Origin: Microvirga ossetica
GTDB lineage: Bacteria; Pseudomonadota; Alphaproteobacteria; Rhizobiales; Beijerinckiaceae
Assembly: GCF_002741015.1 (NCBI RefSeq)
Contig: NZ_CP016616.1
Coordinates: 3,319,501 to 3,383,500, forward strand
Length of the DNA stretch: 64,000 bases
Reading direction: 5' to 3'
The notes under the pieces were generated by a model. That model had not been told where the DNA came from and ran no database searches. It saw only the letters and a list, made by a program, of their open reading frames with translations. This document shows positions 50,869-60,383 of the stretch, piece after piece (positions within the stretch are counted from its first letter, which is position 1; every line of letters begins with the position of its first letter). The position numbers and the translations under genes are program-made.

Positions 50869-52263
50869 ATGTTGTCGATCAGGTCGAACCTCTCCGCTCT
50901 CACAGCGCTTCAGTCGCTCAGATCCACCCAGAATTCTCTCACCAAAACTCAGGGGCAGATCTCGACGGGCCTGCGGGTCGGCGAGGCGTCGCACAACGCA
51001 TCCTACTGGTCGATCAGCGTCAAGATGAGGTCCGACATCGGCGCGCTCAGTGCCGTGAAAGACTCGATCAAGCAAAGCAAGGCGATGCTTGACACCTTTA
51101 CGTCGGCTCTCGACAAGACCTTGGTCTCTCTCAACAAGATCAAGCAAGGGCTCGTCTCGGCGCTTCAGCCTGGGTCCAATGTGGCGGCCATCCAAACCGA
51201 GATTAACGCACAGATCAAAGGCCTCAAGAGTATTGCGCGATCGGCAACGATCAACGGCCAGAATTGGCTCTCCGGCAGCGGGGGAACGGTCAATTTGGTG
51301 GTGTCCTATGACGGGTCCAGCAACAAAGTGAACACCTTGGCCTTCGATACGAGCCAGACCATATTGTTTGCGGATGCCTCTGCTGGGATCGGAGGTATTC
51401 TTGGCGATCTTGCAGCCTTTGATATTGCACATTCGATTCCCCCGCTGCGTCTGACGGGCTCACGGTCCACTGGTTCGGTCGGCAGTGGCGCTGGTTCGGG
51501 CACACCGGTGGTCCGGAGCGGCACCGCAGGTGCTGACGTCCTGACCGGTGATGCCGGGAGCGACATCCTCCTGGGTGGCTCGGGCAATGACACTCTAATC
51601 GGTGGCGCTGGGAATGACACAATCAATGGTGGGCCTGGGAAGGATCTCTTTGCGGGTGAAACGGGGGCTGATACCTTCATTTTCACTAGCGCGGCTGAAT
51701 CTGGCCCGAGTGTAGCCGAGCGCGATTGGATTATCGATTGGGAAAGCGTGGATCGGCTTGATCTGAGCGCGATAGACGCCAGCATTAGTCAAGCGGGCCA
51801 TCAGAACTTAGTGTTTGTAGGTAAGGGCTCGGTGAGCGACGCAGTCGGTGCTGGCCAGGTCAAGTACTTTCACGACAGTGGCAACACCTTCATAGTGGGT
51901 GACGTGACTGGCGATGGCCAAGCCGACTTCAAGATCGGCATGACTGGCATCCATAACCTGATTGCCGAGAACACTTTCGCTGATTTCTATGCAGAAGGGT
52001 TGAAGGCGATCGATACAGCCATCGAGAGCGTGATCAGAGGTTCAGCTCGGATGGGCGCGACCAAAGCATTCTTGGAAACCCAGGAGGAGTTTATCAGTGT
52101 AATGTCCGACGCCTTAACGGCAGGGGTGAGTGCCTACGTTGATGCTGACATGCCGCTGGCTTCGGTTCGGTTAGAGGCTCTGCAGACGCAGCAACAGCTT
52201 GGTATTCAGGCGCTGGCGATCGCGAATCAGAACACTCAAATGATCCTGAAGCTCTTGGAGTAA
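50869..52263 (+). CDS. Flagellin with inserted RTX/serralysin-type domain
   Basis: A 464-residue chimera. Residues 1-140 are a flagellin N-terminal D0/D1 domain (MLSIRSNLSALTALQSLRST, TQGQISTGLRVGEASHNASY, SIARSATINGQNWL). Residues 380-464 are the C-terminal D1/D0 part (MSDALTAGVSAYVDADMPLA, ALQTQQQLGIQALAIANQNT, ILKLLE). Between them, residues about 217-270 are six RTX nonapeptides (GADVLTGDAG, GGSGND, GGAGND, GGPGKD), and 271-370 resemble the C-terminal domain of serralysin/M10 proteins (DRLDLSAIDA, GDVTGDGQADFKIGM). RTX repeats bind calcium. The D0 ends suggest export and assembly through the flagellar apparatus. No protease domain is seen. No other flagellar gene is nearby; IS elements follow. 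Confidence 0.9.
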   Translation: MLSIRSNLSALTALQSLRSTQNSLTKTQGQISTGLRVGEASHNASYWSISVKMRSDIGALSAVKDSIKQSKAMLDTFTSALDKTLVSLNKIKQGLVSALQPGSNVAAIQTEINAQIKGLKSIARSATINGQNWLSGSGGTVNLVVSYDGSSNKVNTLAFDTSQTILFADASAGIGGILGDLAAFDIAHSIPPLRLTGSRSTGSVGSGAGSGTPVVRSGTAGADVLTGDAGSDILLGGSGNDTLIGGAGNDTINGGPGKDLFAGETGADTFIFTSAAESGPSVAERDWIIDWESVDRLDLSAIDASISQAGHQNLVFVGKGSVSDAVGAGQVKYFHDSGNTFIVGDVTGDGQADFKIGMTGIHNLIAENTFADFYAEGLKAIDTAIESVIRGSARMGATKAFLETQEEFISVMSDALTAGVSAYVDADMPLASVRLEALQTQQQLGIQALAIANQNTQMILKLLE

Positions 52264-52315
52264 GAGTATCCATGGCTTCTATAGCTACCGGTGCCGCTGA
52301 CCCAGCCTGTTAGAT

Positions 52316-53625
52316 GAGGGACTGTCGGGAATTTCGTGTGGGGCCATTACGATGATCTGGAAGGAGACATCGCTTGGCACGTCGCAAGGAACCCCGGATA
52401 CCCGACCACCTGCTTGATCAGCTTCTGGGAGGCGCCGACGCCCAATCTGCGTTCGCCAAGAATGGATTGCTTGACGAGCTGAAGAAGGCTCTCGCCGAGC
52501 GGGCATTGAATGCCGAGATGGACCACCATCTCGACCAGGAGAGCAAGGGCGGCAACACCCGCAACGGCTATGGCCGCAAGAGCGTGCTCACCGACACCGG
52601 CAAGATCGACCTGGAGATCCCGCGCGATCGCCTGGCGACCTTCGATCCGCAACTGATCGCCAGATACCAGCGACGCTTTCCCGACTTCGATGACAAGCTC
52701 ATCTCCATGTATGCGCGTGGCATGAGCGTGCGCGAGATCCAAGGGCATCTGCGTGATCTGTATGGCATCGAGGTCTCGCCGGATCTGGTCAGTGCCGTCA
52801 CCGATGCGGTGCTCGAGGAGATCTCGGAGTGGCAGAGCCGGCCTCTCGAAGCGCTCTATGCCTTGGTCTTCCTCGACGCCATTCGGATCAAGGTGCGCGA
52901 CGAGGGCACGGTGCGCAACAAGGCCGTCTACCTGGCACTCGGGGTCAGGCCGGACGGGGCCAAGGAGATCCTGGGGCTGTGGATCGAGCAGAGCGAGGGT
53001 GCCAAGTTCTGGCTGCGGGTGATGAACGAGCTCAAGACCCGCGGTGTCGACGATGTGTTGATTGCCGTGGTCGATGGTCTCAAGGGCTTTCCCGAGGCGA
53101 TCACGGCGGTGTTCCCTGAGACCCAGGTTCAGACCTGCATCGTGCATCTGATCCGCTCGTCGCTGGCCTTCGTGTCGTACAAGGACCGCAAAGTCGTGGC
53201 AGCAGCCTTGAAGGAGGTCTACCGGGCCAAGGATGCAGACGCCGGCCAGGCGGCCCTGGAGGCGTTTGCGACCTCTGTCTGAGGCCGCAAGTACGAGGCG
53301 ATCGCAGCTTCCTGGCGGCGCAACTGGACGGCAGTGATCCCGTTCTTTGCCTTTCCCGAGGAGGTGCGCCGGATCATCTACACCACCAACGCCATTGAGG
53401 CGCTGAATGCCAAACTGCGTCGGGTGGTACGGGCTCGAGGGCACTTTCCCACCGATGAGAGTGCGTTCAAGCTGTTGTTCCTGGTCTTGAGGCAGGCGCA
53501 GAAAGAGTGGAAGATGCCGCACGGGAATGGGGTATGGCGAAAGCCCAGTTCGCCATTCTCTTCGAAGGCCGTTTCCGGCTGGGATGATGAACCCGGCCCA
53601 TACACGGAAATTCTGGCAGTCCCTC
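52316..53625 (+). mobile_element. IS256-family element, inactivated
   Basis: About 1,310 bp with imperfect terminal inverted repeats starting GAGGGACTGtCgGgAATTTC on the left and its match on the right (reverse of 53594-53625). The 8-bp flanks differ (TGTTAGAT versus GAGGAAGC), so there was a deletion or rearrangement after insertion. The right end interrupts an IS5-type transposase gene. Confidence 0.8.
52374..53587 (+). pseudogene. IS256 transposase with stop and frameshift
   Basis: About 400 codons of a Mutator-type DDE transposase. Asp residues are in VFLDAIRIKVRDEG and VVDGLKGFPEAI; the Glu is in NAIEALNAKLRR. A TGA at 53280-53282 interrupts TSV-GRKYEAI where the family has tryptophan (one-base change from TGG). 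A one-base deletion near 53520 shifts the end (KMPH to REWGMAKAQFAILFEGRF). It should not transpose by itself. Confidence 0.85.
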
Positions 53626-54045
53626 GAGGAAGCGGGCGCACAGCACCTCGTCAGAGAGGCTCTCCATGTGCTTGAAGATCATCAGTCCGGCAATCAGCCG
53701 CACCGGCAAGGGAGGCTGGCCCGGTCCCGGCCTGTAGACGCGGCCCAAGCGGCGCTCGAGGAAGGCCCAGTCGATGCGCTGGGCCAGCAACACCAGGGGA
53801 TGGCGCAGGTCGATGATGCTGTCCAGGGCGGGGCGGAACAGATCCTTCTGGCGCTCGTCTTTCGGCGTCGACATGGCGCAACTCTGGCCGGGTGGAGTGC
53901 TCCTGATTGAATCAGATCCTGGGCTGGACCGGCACCGGAAAACGCAGGAAATCCACTGCTGTTGGGGCGCAATCCTGCGAAATCGAAGGCGATCACGCGC
54001 CCGATATCCCAATCGTCTCAATGAGATCGGGATTCTTCACGGACG
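53626..54045 (-). mobile_element. 5' fragment of an IS5-family element (copy 2)
   Basis: The minus-strand transposase start MSTPKDERQKDLFRPALDSI is at 53874 and runs through GQPPLPVRLIAGLMIFKHM and LSDEVLCARFLEG to the IS256 end at 53625, about 83 codons. The upstream part to about 54045 matches the 32655-32880 fragment. The rest of the gene is missing on the other side of IS256. Confidence 0.78.
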
Positions 54046-54093
54046 ACTACAACGGATTGAACAACCATTTCAGATCCCGCACCTAACGCCCTG

Positions 54094-54498
54094 GCGGCTG
54101 CAGCTTTGGGTCAACGCGGTCTTCGCCCTCTCGGAACAGGTCGCCACGCTGGCGCCATCGACCTTTTGTTGGCCAAGCGGCTGCCACTGGAGCGGCAACT
54201 GGCCAGCATCCTCGCTGCCTCGAGTTCCTGTGATCTGACCCAGGCCCTCCAGGCCAAGATCGGCCGGGCTCGCGAGCAACTCCTGACCTTCCTCGACCAT
54301 CCCGGGCAGGTCGCGGCGACCAACAACGCCTGTGAGCGGGCGCCTCGGCCGGCCGTGGTGCGGCGAAAGCTCACCAACGGCTACCGTGCGATTTGGGCAG
54401 CTGAAGGCGAGGCCGCCGTGCGCATCGTCATCGACACGGCTCGGCTCACGCCAGATCGCACCATCTTTGGTACGATGCTCGCCACCGTCAGCGCCTGA
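54094..54498 (+). pseudogene. IS66-family transposase C-terminal fragment
   Basis: Reads LLTFLDHPGQVAATNNACER, then APRPAVVRRKLTNGYRAIWA and EGEAAVRIVIDTARL, which is the C-terminal part of IS66 TnpC transposases (TNNACERALRP in intact copies). The N-terminal zinc finger and most of the catalytic core are absent. Confidence 0.8.
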
Positions 54499-54547
54499 AA
54501 CCAACGCTATCAACGACGTGGGTAATTACACCCAATGAGCATCAGAA

Positions 54548-55420
54548 TTAGGTTTCAGCCAAACAAATCCTCTCTAATTCTGCGAGGAGTTCTTGGCTGC
54601 TTGATGGAACTTTTCGGACGAAGGCATGATGGCGATCAATATTATTAGTGAATTCACTTGCGTGCTTGAAGACATAGGGCTTCGGGTTTCGACTCCAATC
54701 AACAATCACGGGGCTGGGCGTGATACTGCGGAGATGCGGACTATTTCCTAATACTGACTGGATGTACATTTCGTCGGGAACAGCTGAAAACTCGAAAGAC
54801 TCCTTGAGGGAGGTGTTGTTCTCGTATGTCTCGAGAGCGTATTCTGCGGATAGTCGAGGAAGACTCCACCATTGAGACCCATAATATAGCTGAAGCTGAT
54901 CCTTCCCTATGTCCATACGTTTCTTTAATCTATCCATAGCATCAAGCAGTCTTATGTCGATATGTGAGCTTTCTATCTCGCGCCCGAGCAGAGACATCGC
55001 AGGATGATCGAAGTAAAAGAATCTATGATACCTCTTTGCGAAGTTCTCATCAGAGCGTAGAGGGCGAACAGAAATACGGTTCGCTGGAGATGACAGAATG
55101 GCAGAAAGCCTCGGAACATCGCGGATGGGAAACGTATCGTCTGATGCTAGCGCAAAATTGGTATAATTGCCTTTCAGAGCCGATCTCAAAAGCCTCATGG
55201 TGGCCGTGATCATCTCGAAGCCTGCCCACGAGATGTTGCTCCTCTCTGCCAGAAAAGTGCAGAAATCAGCTGTGGATCCCATCTTAGATTTATACTGATC
55301 CAAGTCAGACTTAGCGTCTAAATGGACGAAAACGTCAAATCCAGCGTGCTTGTAGATCTTTACAGCTCGCGCAAGAACCTCTGGCTCGCGATAGGCAAGC
55401 ACTAAAATTGCAACGCTCAT
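54548..55420 (-). CDS. Core-2/I-branching-type glycosyltransferase (GT14-like)
   Basis: A 290-residue glycosyltransferase resembling bacterial beta-1,6-N-acetylglucosaminyltransferases of the core-2/I-branching group. Motifs: SVAILVLAYREPEVLARAVK, FVHLDAKSDL, NFALASDDTFPIRD, YYGSQWWSLPRLS, VPDEMYIQSVLG and VDWSRNPKPYVF. The ATG at 55420 follows AGGAAAATATCT; the frame opens at 55441. It is 37 bases downstream of the pyruvyltransferase gene on the same strand. Its AT-rich base use differs from the paa block, which points to transfer. Confidence 0.85.
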   Translation of the reverse strand: MSVAILVLAYREPEVLARAVKIYKHAGFDVFVHLDAKSDLDQYKSKMGSTADFCTFLAERSNISWAGFEMITATMRLLRSALKGNYTNFALASDDTFPIRDVPRLSAILSSPANRISVRPLRSDENFAKRYHRFFYFDHPAMSLLGREIESSHIDIRLLDAMDRLKKRMDIGKDQLQLYYGSQWWSLPRLSAEYALETYENNTSLKESFEFSAVPDEMYIQSVLGNSPHLRSITPSPVIVDWSRNPKPYVFKHASEFTNNIDRHHAFVRKVPSSSQELLAELERICLAET

Positions 55421-55444
55421 AGATATTTTCCTACGTGCCAATAG

Positions 55445-55468
55445 TTGTGCAAATTATCATTTGCACAA
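55445..55468. other. Hairpin between the two glycan genes
   Basis: TTGTGCAAAT-TATC-ATTTGCACAA, a perfect 10-bp stem that includes the stop codon of the pyruvyltransferase gene (TGA, 55457-55459). There is no U-tract. It may affect relative expression or mRNA stability. Confidence 0.6.
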
Positions 55469-56296
55469 TTTAACTTGTTGGCTCTTCTTCCTGATTGAGT
55501 GATAGAAAATAGTGCTATTTTTGCCATAATTGTTGTCAAATAAGTCACATTCGTGGTCAAGCAATGAGCAAGCAATTCCCACGTGGAGACGATCCGTCAC
55601 AACTTTACGAGACTGTCGAATGGCCTGCATCAGACACAAAGCTGACTTCTCGGCGTTATTTGGCCAGACGCCAAACTCAAAGAGGGTCGAGATGTCGATC
55701 GTATCGATCTCTGCGTTCTTCGATTTTGCCTCACCATCTTGTCTCATGAAGTAAGACATATCTCGTCTTTCAGCATCTTGAAGAAAGGTGCCGGTTGTCT
55801 TGACTTTATATAGGTGAGGTAAGTCGTCGTAGGCTTCACACTGTCTTAGAAACTCACTCACATTTAAATGAAAAGCCATATCATGGGTGAGATAAGCAGT
55901 CGCTTCACTGTGCCTCATGACATGGATATACGACTCAGGTTCTCGACAAAATATCACCGCATTCTTACTGAGGCGACTTAAGAGATCTTCATTCCCACGG
56001 ATGGTATGAGGCAATATGATAATCTTGTCTGCGGTTTCGTGTATACGTTCTAGTATGGATCGTATCTCCCGATACAAGGGCACAAAGTTTCCACCTCCGC
56101 CCAGAAAGACGACTTTTCCTGTCACATCAGCCGTCTCGTTTATGCATGTGAATGGCACATTTGCGCGACGAAAGGCTTGGTAAGTACCGCTTGCAATCAG
56201 ACTGTCGCCTGCGTTTCCAGGGTTTGGGAAATAGGCAACCGGGACACCGGAGTACTCCCTTAAAAAGGTGTCCATCAATTGAAGTTCCAGTCTCAT
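55457..56296 (-). CDS. Polysaccharide pyruvyltransferase family protein
   Basis: A 279-residue protein of the CsaB/ExoV family, which adds ketal pyruvate to surface polysaccharides using phosphoenolpyruvate. Conserved parts: VAYFPNPGNAGDSLIASGTY, VVFLGGGGNFVPLYREIR, IIILPHTIRGNEDLL, FCREPESY and VVTDRLHVGIACSLLDHE. The length is a little short but complete. It is followed by the GT14-like gene in one unit, so both probably decorate the same glycan. Confidence 0.88.
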   Translation of the reverse strand: MRLELQLMDTFLREYSGVPVAYFPNPGNAGDSLIASGTYQAFRRANVPFTCINETADVTGKVVFLGGGGNFVPLYREIRSILERIHETADKIIILPHTIRGNEDLLSRLSKNAVIFCREPESYIHVMRHSEATAYLTHDMAFHLNVSEFLRQCEAYDDLPHLYKVKTTGTFLQDAERRDMSYFMRQDGEAKSKNAEIDTIDISTLFEFGVWPNNAEKSALCLMQAIRQSRKVVTDRLHVGIACSLLDHECDLFDNNYGKNSTIFYHSIRKKSQQVKLCK

Positions 56297-56476
56297 TGAA
56301 TTGGTCCTGATTGAGTTGCCACAGCAATGTTTGCTATCCTTCCCCCCGCTTAATCATTCTGTTCTTCGTGGTCAATGTCGCCAATGTTCCCTTGTTGTGC
56401 TTGAGGTTATGTTGTGACATGAGCTCCGCGAACTCCTCGGGATGAGGTTGTGTCCGTCCGGCCTAGAGACGGGCAA

Positions 56477-56767
56477 ATGTAGCGTTCACAGTTTTTGGAA
56501 GAGCAGATCATCGGCATGCTCAAGGAGCATGAGGTTGGAATGAAGACGGCGGAGATCTGCCTCAAGCTCGGCATCTCGGAAACGAATTTCTATAACGACA
56601 AAGCCAAGTACGGTTGCTTGGAGGTCTCCGATGCCCGGCGACTGAATGCTCTAGAAGGCGAGAATGCGAAGCTGAAGCGGCTCCTGGCCGAGCAGATGCC
56701 GGACAATGCCGTCCTGAAGGATCTCGCGTCAAAAAAGATTATGCCCGCTGTCAAACGAAGGGGATAA
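56477..56767 (+). pseudogene. IS3-family orfA fragment
   Basis: Reads QFLEEQIIGMLKEHEVGMKT, AEICLKLGISETNFYNDKAK and LEGENAKLKRLLAEQMPDNA, an IS3 OrfA helix-turn-helix plus leucine zipper. The ATG at 56477 is followed by TAG where a lysine codon would be expected, and the end leaves the family after DLASKKI. No orfB is present. Confidence 0.78.
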
Positions 56768-56894
56768 CGCGCTTAACAAATCCGTTCGGGTAATCGCACC
56801 TGAGCAGGGCTTTGTGTTCATTGTCTATGACGCAGACCTGACGAGCCCAACCTGTGGCAAGCTCACGACCATCCCCCGATCTGTCGGGACGCAG

Positions 56895-57080
56895 ATGCCT
56901 CAACCGGGCTTTTATGTACACGGGCACATCGTGCGCAATGCGACGCCATCACTCATCAGAAAGCGAATTCGCACCGGCTGGCTCCGTATGACAACAGGAA
57001 GCAGCCAGGTCGATGGAACGGTACGGATTAGGTCCCAATGCGGGCCGATGCGGCCAAAATCCTCATACAGGTTGTGCTGA
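56895..57080 (+). CDS. Small protein fragment, related to the 58454 ORF
   Basis: A 61-residue reading frame starting MPQPGFYVHGHIVRNA with IRTGWLRMTTGSSQVDGTVR. It aligns to the 46-residue frame at 58454 (MPxxGxYxxxHxVxNA, LRxTTGxxxxDGT). Both may be decayed copies of one small gene on either side of the GT61 gene. Not a known family. Confidence 0.4.
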   Translation: MPQPGFYVHGHIVRNATPSLIRKRIRTGWLRMTTGSSQVDGTVRIRSQCGPMRPKSSYRLC

Positions 57081-57126
57081 AGGGGCGACTTATGGCAGAT
57101 GAGCAAAGATCCTTTAGAGGCCCGAG

Positions 57127-58347
57127 ATGCTTAATCCTGCAGATATTACCCGCCTCCGCACAGAGATACGAAACAGCACAGAAGTTGTAACTAAGCTCGA
57201 TCGATGGCCTGTGCATTGTGTAGAGGCTTGTGCGGTCACGGCTGAGGTTGATTACGATGTTGCATACAGCGAGCCTAGTATTCGGGTTGACTACGTCCCT
57301 CCGGAAAAGGTTTTCGGGGAGCCGGCAGATCCCTCTTGCCTGCAAGGGGTGACAAAACCGTCCACCATTGAGCTGCCCAGCAAATCAATAATGCGATTTA
57401 AGGATGCCCAGATCATTGGGTGGTCGGCGCTAAGGTCGAATTTGGGACAACTTTATCTTGGGGGGCGGCTCAGCACAGCGGAGACGTGGAAAGACGCCGT
57501 GGAGCGAAATAAACAAGGCTTCGATGGGTTTGTTTTGGACGACAAGGACGGCCGGCGGATCGCCACCTTCGCGGGGCGGGAGACCCCCCAAAGGTTGAAC
57601 AAGCGAGCGCTATTTATTTCGTTCTATGAGCCTGGCAACTACGGGTCATTCCTTGTCAGGGCGCTAGGCAAGTTACTGTTCTTAAGGGATAGATGCCCAC
57701 AGTTTGACTGTTACGTTGTGGCGGATCGCACGAGGTGGCTGTGCGAGGCGTTGCCTCTCCTAGGTTTCCCAGCTAGGCCAATCTATTCAGTTAGAGAGGT
57801 CACTGGCGATATATTCTCAGAAATTGTAACTGTTAATGATTTCGTTTCAGAAGGTTACTTTGATCCGAACACCGCCGATCGGCTGGCTATTTTCGTGAAA
57901 GAACAAGCCGGCTCTGTAAACACCGCAGCCGCAAGCATTTACGTATCGCGCGAACTTAGCTCAATATATCGCCCTTGGTATCGAAACATGACAAATGAGG
58001 GGCAGATTACTAATTACCTGCGCGATCAAGGTTTTGAGATCGTCAATCCCGAGACTATGTCGTTTCAGGAGCAAATAAGAACCTTCGCAGGCGCAAAAGA
58101 AGTTGCAGGACCGTCCGGCTCGGCCATGCTGAATGCTATTTTTTCACGATCGCAGGTCCGCGTTCTCGACTTCGAGTCGTTCCACTACACTGTACGGCAA
58201 CACGCAAGAGCGTACGCATCCACTAATAAGCGATACGCATTCCTGTTCGGAGATGTCGCTACGGATGCTAAGGACCCGCTCCACACTCGACCTTGGAGTG
58301 TTCCATTGACGACTCTATCGGAGGCAATTGAGTGGCTTCGTTCCTGA
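57127..58347 (+). CDS. DUF563/GT61-type glycosyltransferase
   Basis: A 406-residue protein of the GT61 (DUF563) family. The C-terminal half shows KRALFISFYEPGNYGSFLVR, ASIYVSRELSSIYRPWYRN, LRDQGFEIVNPETMSFQEQI and AGPSGSAMLNAIFSRSQVRV, the typical nucleotide-sugar binding region. There is no membrane segment, so it acts in the cytoplasm. It probably transfers a sugar in surface-glycan synthesis. It is transcribed opposite to the pyruvyltransferase unit and lies between two related small frames. Confidence 0.85.
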   Translation: MLNPADITRLRTEIRNSTEVVTKLDRWPVHCVEACAVTAEVDYDVAYSEPSIRVDYVPPEKVFGEPADPSCLQGVTKPSTIELPSKSIMRFKDAQIIGWSALRSNLGQLYLGGRLSTAETWKDAVERNKQGFDGFVLDDKDGRRIATFAGRETPQRLNKRALFISFYEPGNYGSFLVRALGKLLFLRDRCPQFDCYVVADRTRWLCEALPLLGFPARPIYSVREVTGDIFSEIVTVNDFVSEGYFDPNTADRLAIFVKEQAGSVNTAAASIYVSRELSSIYRPWYRNMTNEGQITNYLRDQGFEIVNPETMSFQEQIRTFAGAKEVAGPSGSAMLNAIFSRSQVRVLDFESFHYTVRQHARAYASTNKRYAFLFGDVATDAKDPLHTRPWSVPLTTLSEAIEWLRS

Positions 58348-58453
58348 CGAGACGAGCCTTCGATTTGGCCAAAGCTCGCCGTTAAGCGGGCTTTTATTTG
58401 GATCATACTTAGGCCTCTAGATTTATAAGATTTGAGCCCTATCGGGATACGAA

Positions 58454-58594
58454 ATGCCCGCGCATGGTGTTTACATGCGCGAGCACTTTGTCGGCAATGC
58501 CGACCTTTACAAGCAGACGCATCCGTACCGGCTCCGCACAACCACGGGAGTGGGCCACATCGATGGTACGAATTGGGTTCAGCCTGTGGGCTGA
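58454..58594 (+). CDS. Small protein fragment, related to the 56895 ORF
   Basis: A 46-residue frame, MPAHGVYMREHFVGNADLYK then YRLRTTTGVGHIDGT, ending at TGA 58592-58594. Too short for certainty; supported mainly by its similarity to 56895-57080. Confidence 0.4.
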   Translation: MPAHGVYMREHFVGNADLYKQTHPYRLRTTTGVGHIDGTNWVQPVG

Positions 58595-58687
58595 TACAGC
58601 TTAAGGCTCTTGGCACCACGCAAGCCGGCGATGGAGCCAAGTTCCCGGGCATGGGCTATGTAGTTGGCCCTGAACAATGCCGTTTGA

Positions 58688-60033
58688 TCAGGCGGCAATT
58701 GCATTCCAGGGCTCGTGGGCAGTATCCGGTGGCGCGGATGAACTCATCAGGGCTGCCAGGAGCCAGGCGACAAAAAGTCTGAGCCAGTTCAGGATCAGCC
58801 GCAGGTTATGTCCGGCGGCCACCAGCAGCGCATTGATCGCATCGCCGGCTGCTCCGAGCAGGTGATTGCGTCCCAGCCGCCCGTCGGCCTTTATGTGCCC
58901 GATCATCGGCTCGATGGCTGAGCGTCGTCTCAGCTCCCGCTTGATTGTCGGCGTCAGACCCCGTCGCTGCCGGGTGATGAACACCCGATCGTTCTTGTCG
59001 TAGTCGTGCCCACGATAGCCCAGTTCAACGTAAATGCGCGCGGGCTCCATGCCCGTCATGGCGATGACCTGGTCTATGGTAGCGTCCAACGTATGGCCGT
59101 CATACGGGTTGCCCTCGAGCGATTTGAGGCGAGCACGAGGCCTTCGCGGTTGGTCACCGCCAGCGCGACCTTGCTGCCAAACTCGTACGGCCGATGCGCC
59201 TTGCCTTTGGCAATGCACACCACCTCGGGCGCATGCAGGCTGTACAGCTTATTCTTGCTCGTGCGCTCCTGAACCAGAAGGCGCTCGGTCAGGCCAAGCA
59301 GACGTGCAAAGCGAAGGGCAAGGCTCTCATCCCCGGCGACTTTGCGGGCCACATCGCGGTACACGCGTCCGAGATAGGTCTTCAGCCGCTTCAGTTCGCG
59401 GCGCATGCGCCGCATCTGGCGGGCATGGGCATAGCGGCCGACCTGCACGGCGGCGCGTTTAGCCAGACGGGTGTGGGCCTGCCGCAGCTCGAGGCCGTGC
59501 CGTTTGGCCTGCCGCACCAGCGCCTGCAACGCCTTCAGATACAGTTTCGCGTCGGTGGGATGGGTGATGGCCTTGGGCTGCACGGTGGTGTCGACGCTGA
59601 TCCGCTCCAGGCTCGACGATCGCACCGCGCCGCTCTCCAGCCCGGCCTGGATGGTGGCGGAAAGCAGCGTCTCCAGTCCTTCTGGTCCGAGCCGCTTGCG
59701 CCAGCGCGTCAGCGAGCTCGGATCGCAGGGCAACTCATGCTGGAAGTATTCGCAGCCACAGAACCACTGGTAATACGGGTTCTCGATCCAGCGCTGCACC
59801 ACGGCTTCATCGGACAGGTTGAAGGTATGCTGGAGATAGGACAGGCCCACCATCAGGCGCGTCGGCTTCGCGGGGCGTCCGAGTGGGCGATAGAAGCGGC
59901 CGAACTCCTGATCGAAGCTCTTCCAGTCGATGAGGGCAGCCAGCCGGAACAACGTGTGGCGCTGATCCAAGATCTGATCGAGACGACTGCGATAGAGATC
60001 GCCGGAGCTCGTCAGCGTCGGCTTGGATCCCAT
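58688..60033 (-). pseudogene. IS5-family transposase, frameshifted
   Basis: A nearly full-length IS5-type transposase split by one frameshift. The first part (60033 down to about 59120) has MGSKPTLTSSGDLYRSRLDQ, NPYYQWFCGCEYFQHELPCD and ISVDTTVQPKAITHPTDAKL with the first Asp. The second part (to 58688) has SLEGNPYDGHTLDATIDQV, VELGYRGHDYDKNDRVFI, where the usual Asp of V-D-x-GYRG is Glu, and RRRSAIEPMIGHIKADGRLG with the final Glu. The shift lies in GCTCGCCTCAAATCG near 59120. It is probably inactive. Confidence 0.85.
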
Positions 60034-60383
60034 GGAAATACACCAGATTTGAGCGGGTCAGCACCCAGGAGCTGGCATTTTACGATGCTTCGCGGCGACA
60101 AAGAATCCTTCAGCTTCAATAAGTTGTGAGTTATTCAGGCCCGACGAAGTAACGACACCACAACCGAGCAGAGCCGCCTGTCCGAGGTAGCTCGCTCACG
60201 GGGGCATCAATGAACGATAAGATCACCACAGCCAGCGCCGGGGGGCGCTGCGGCATCGCCGTTGTAGCTGCTGTCACTGGCTGACATTTCCCAGATCTGC
60301 GCGACCATCGCCGCAATCTTGGCGTAGCGTGGCTGCTGTTCCAATTCGGGCTGAAGATCTGGTATGAACTGCGCAAGCCGTGA
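60034..60383. other. Non-coding gap
   Basis: No gene supported; it includes the IS5 left flank and an unassigned stretch. Confidence 0.4.

Noticed and set aside
51595..51801. Antisense frames inside the flagellin-RTX gene
   Set aside because: They mirror the repetitive GGxGxD codons and have no independent features.
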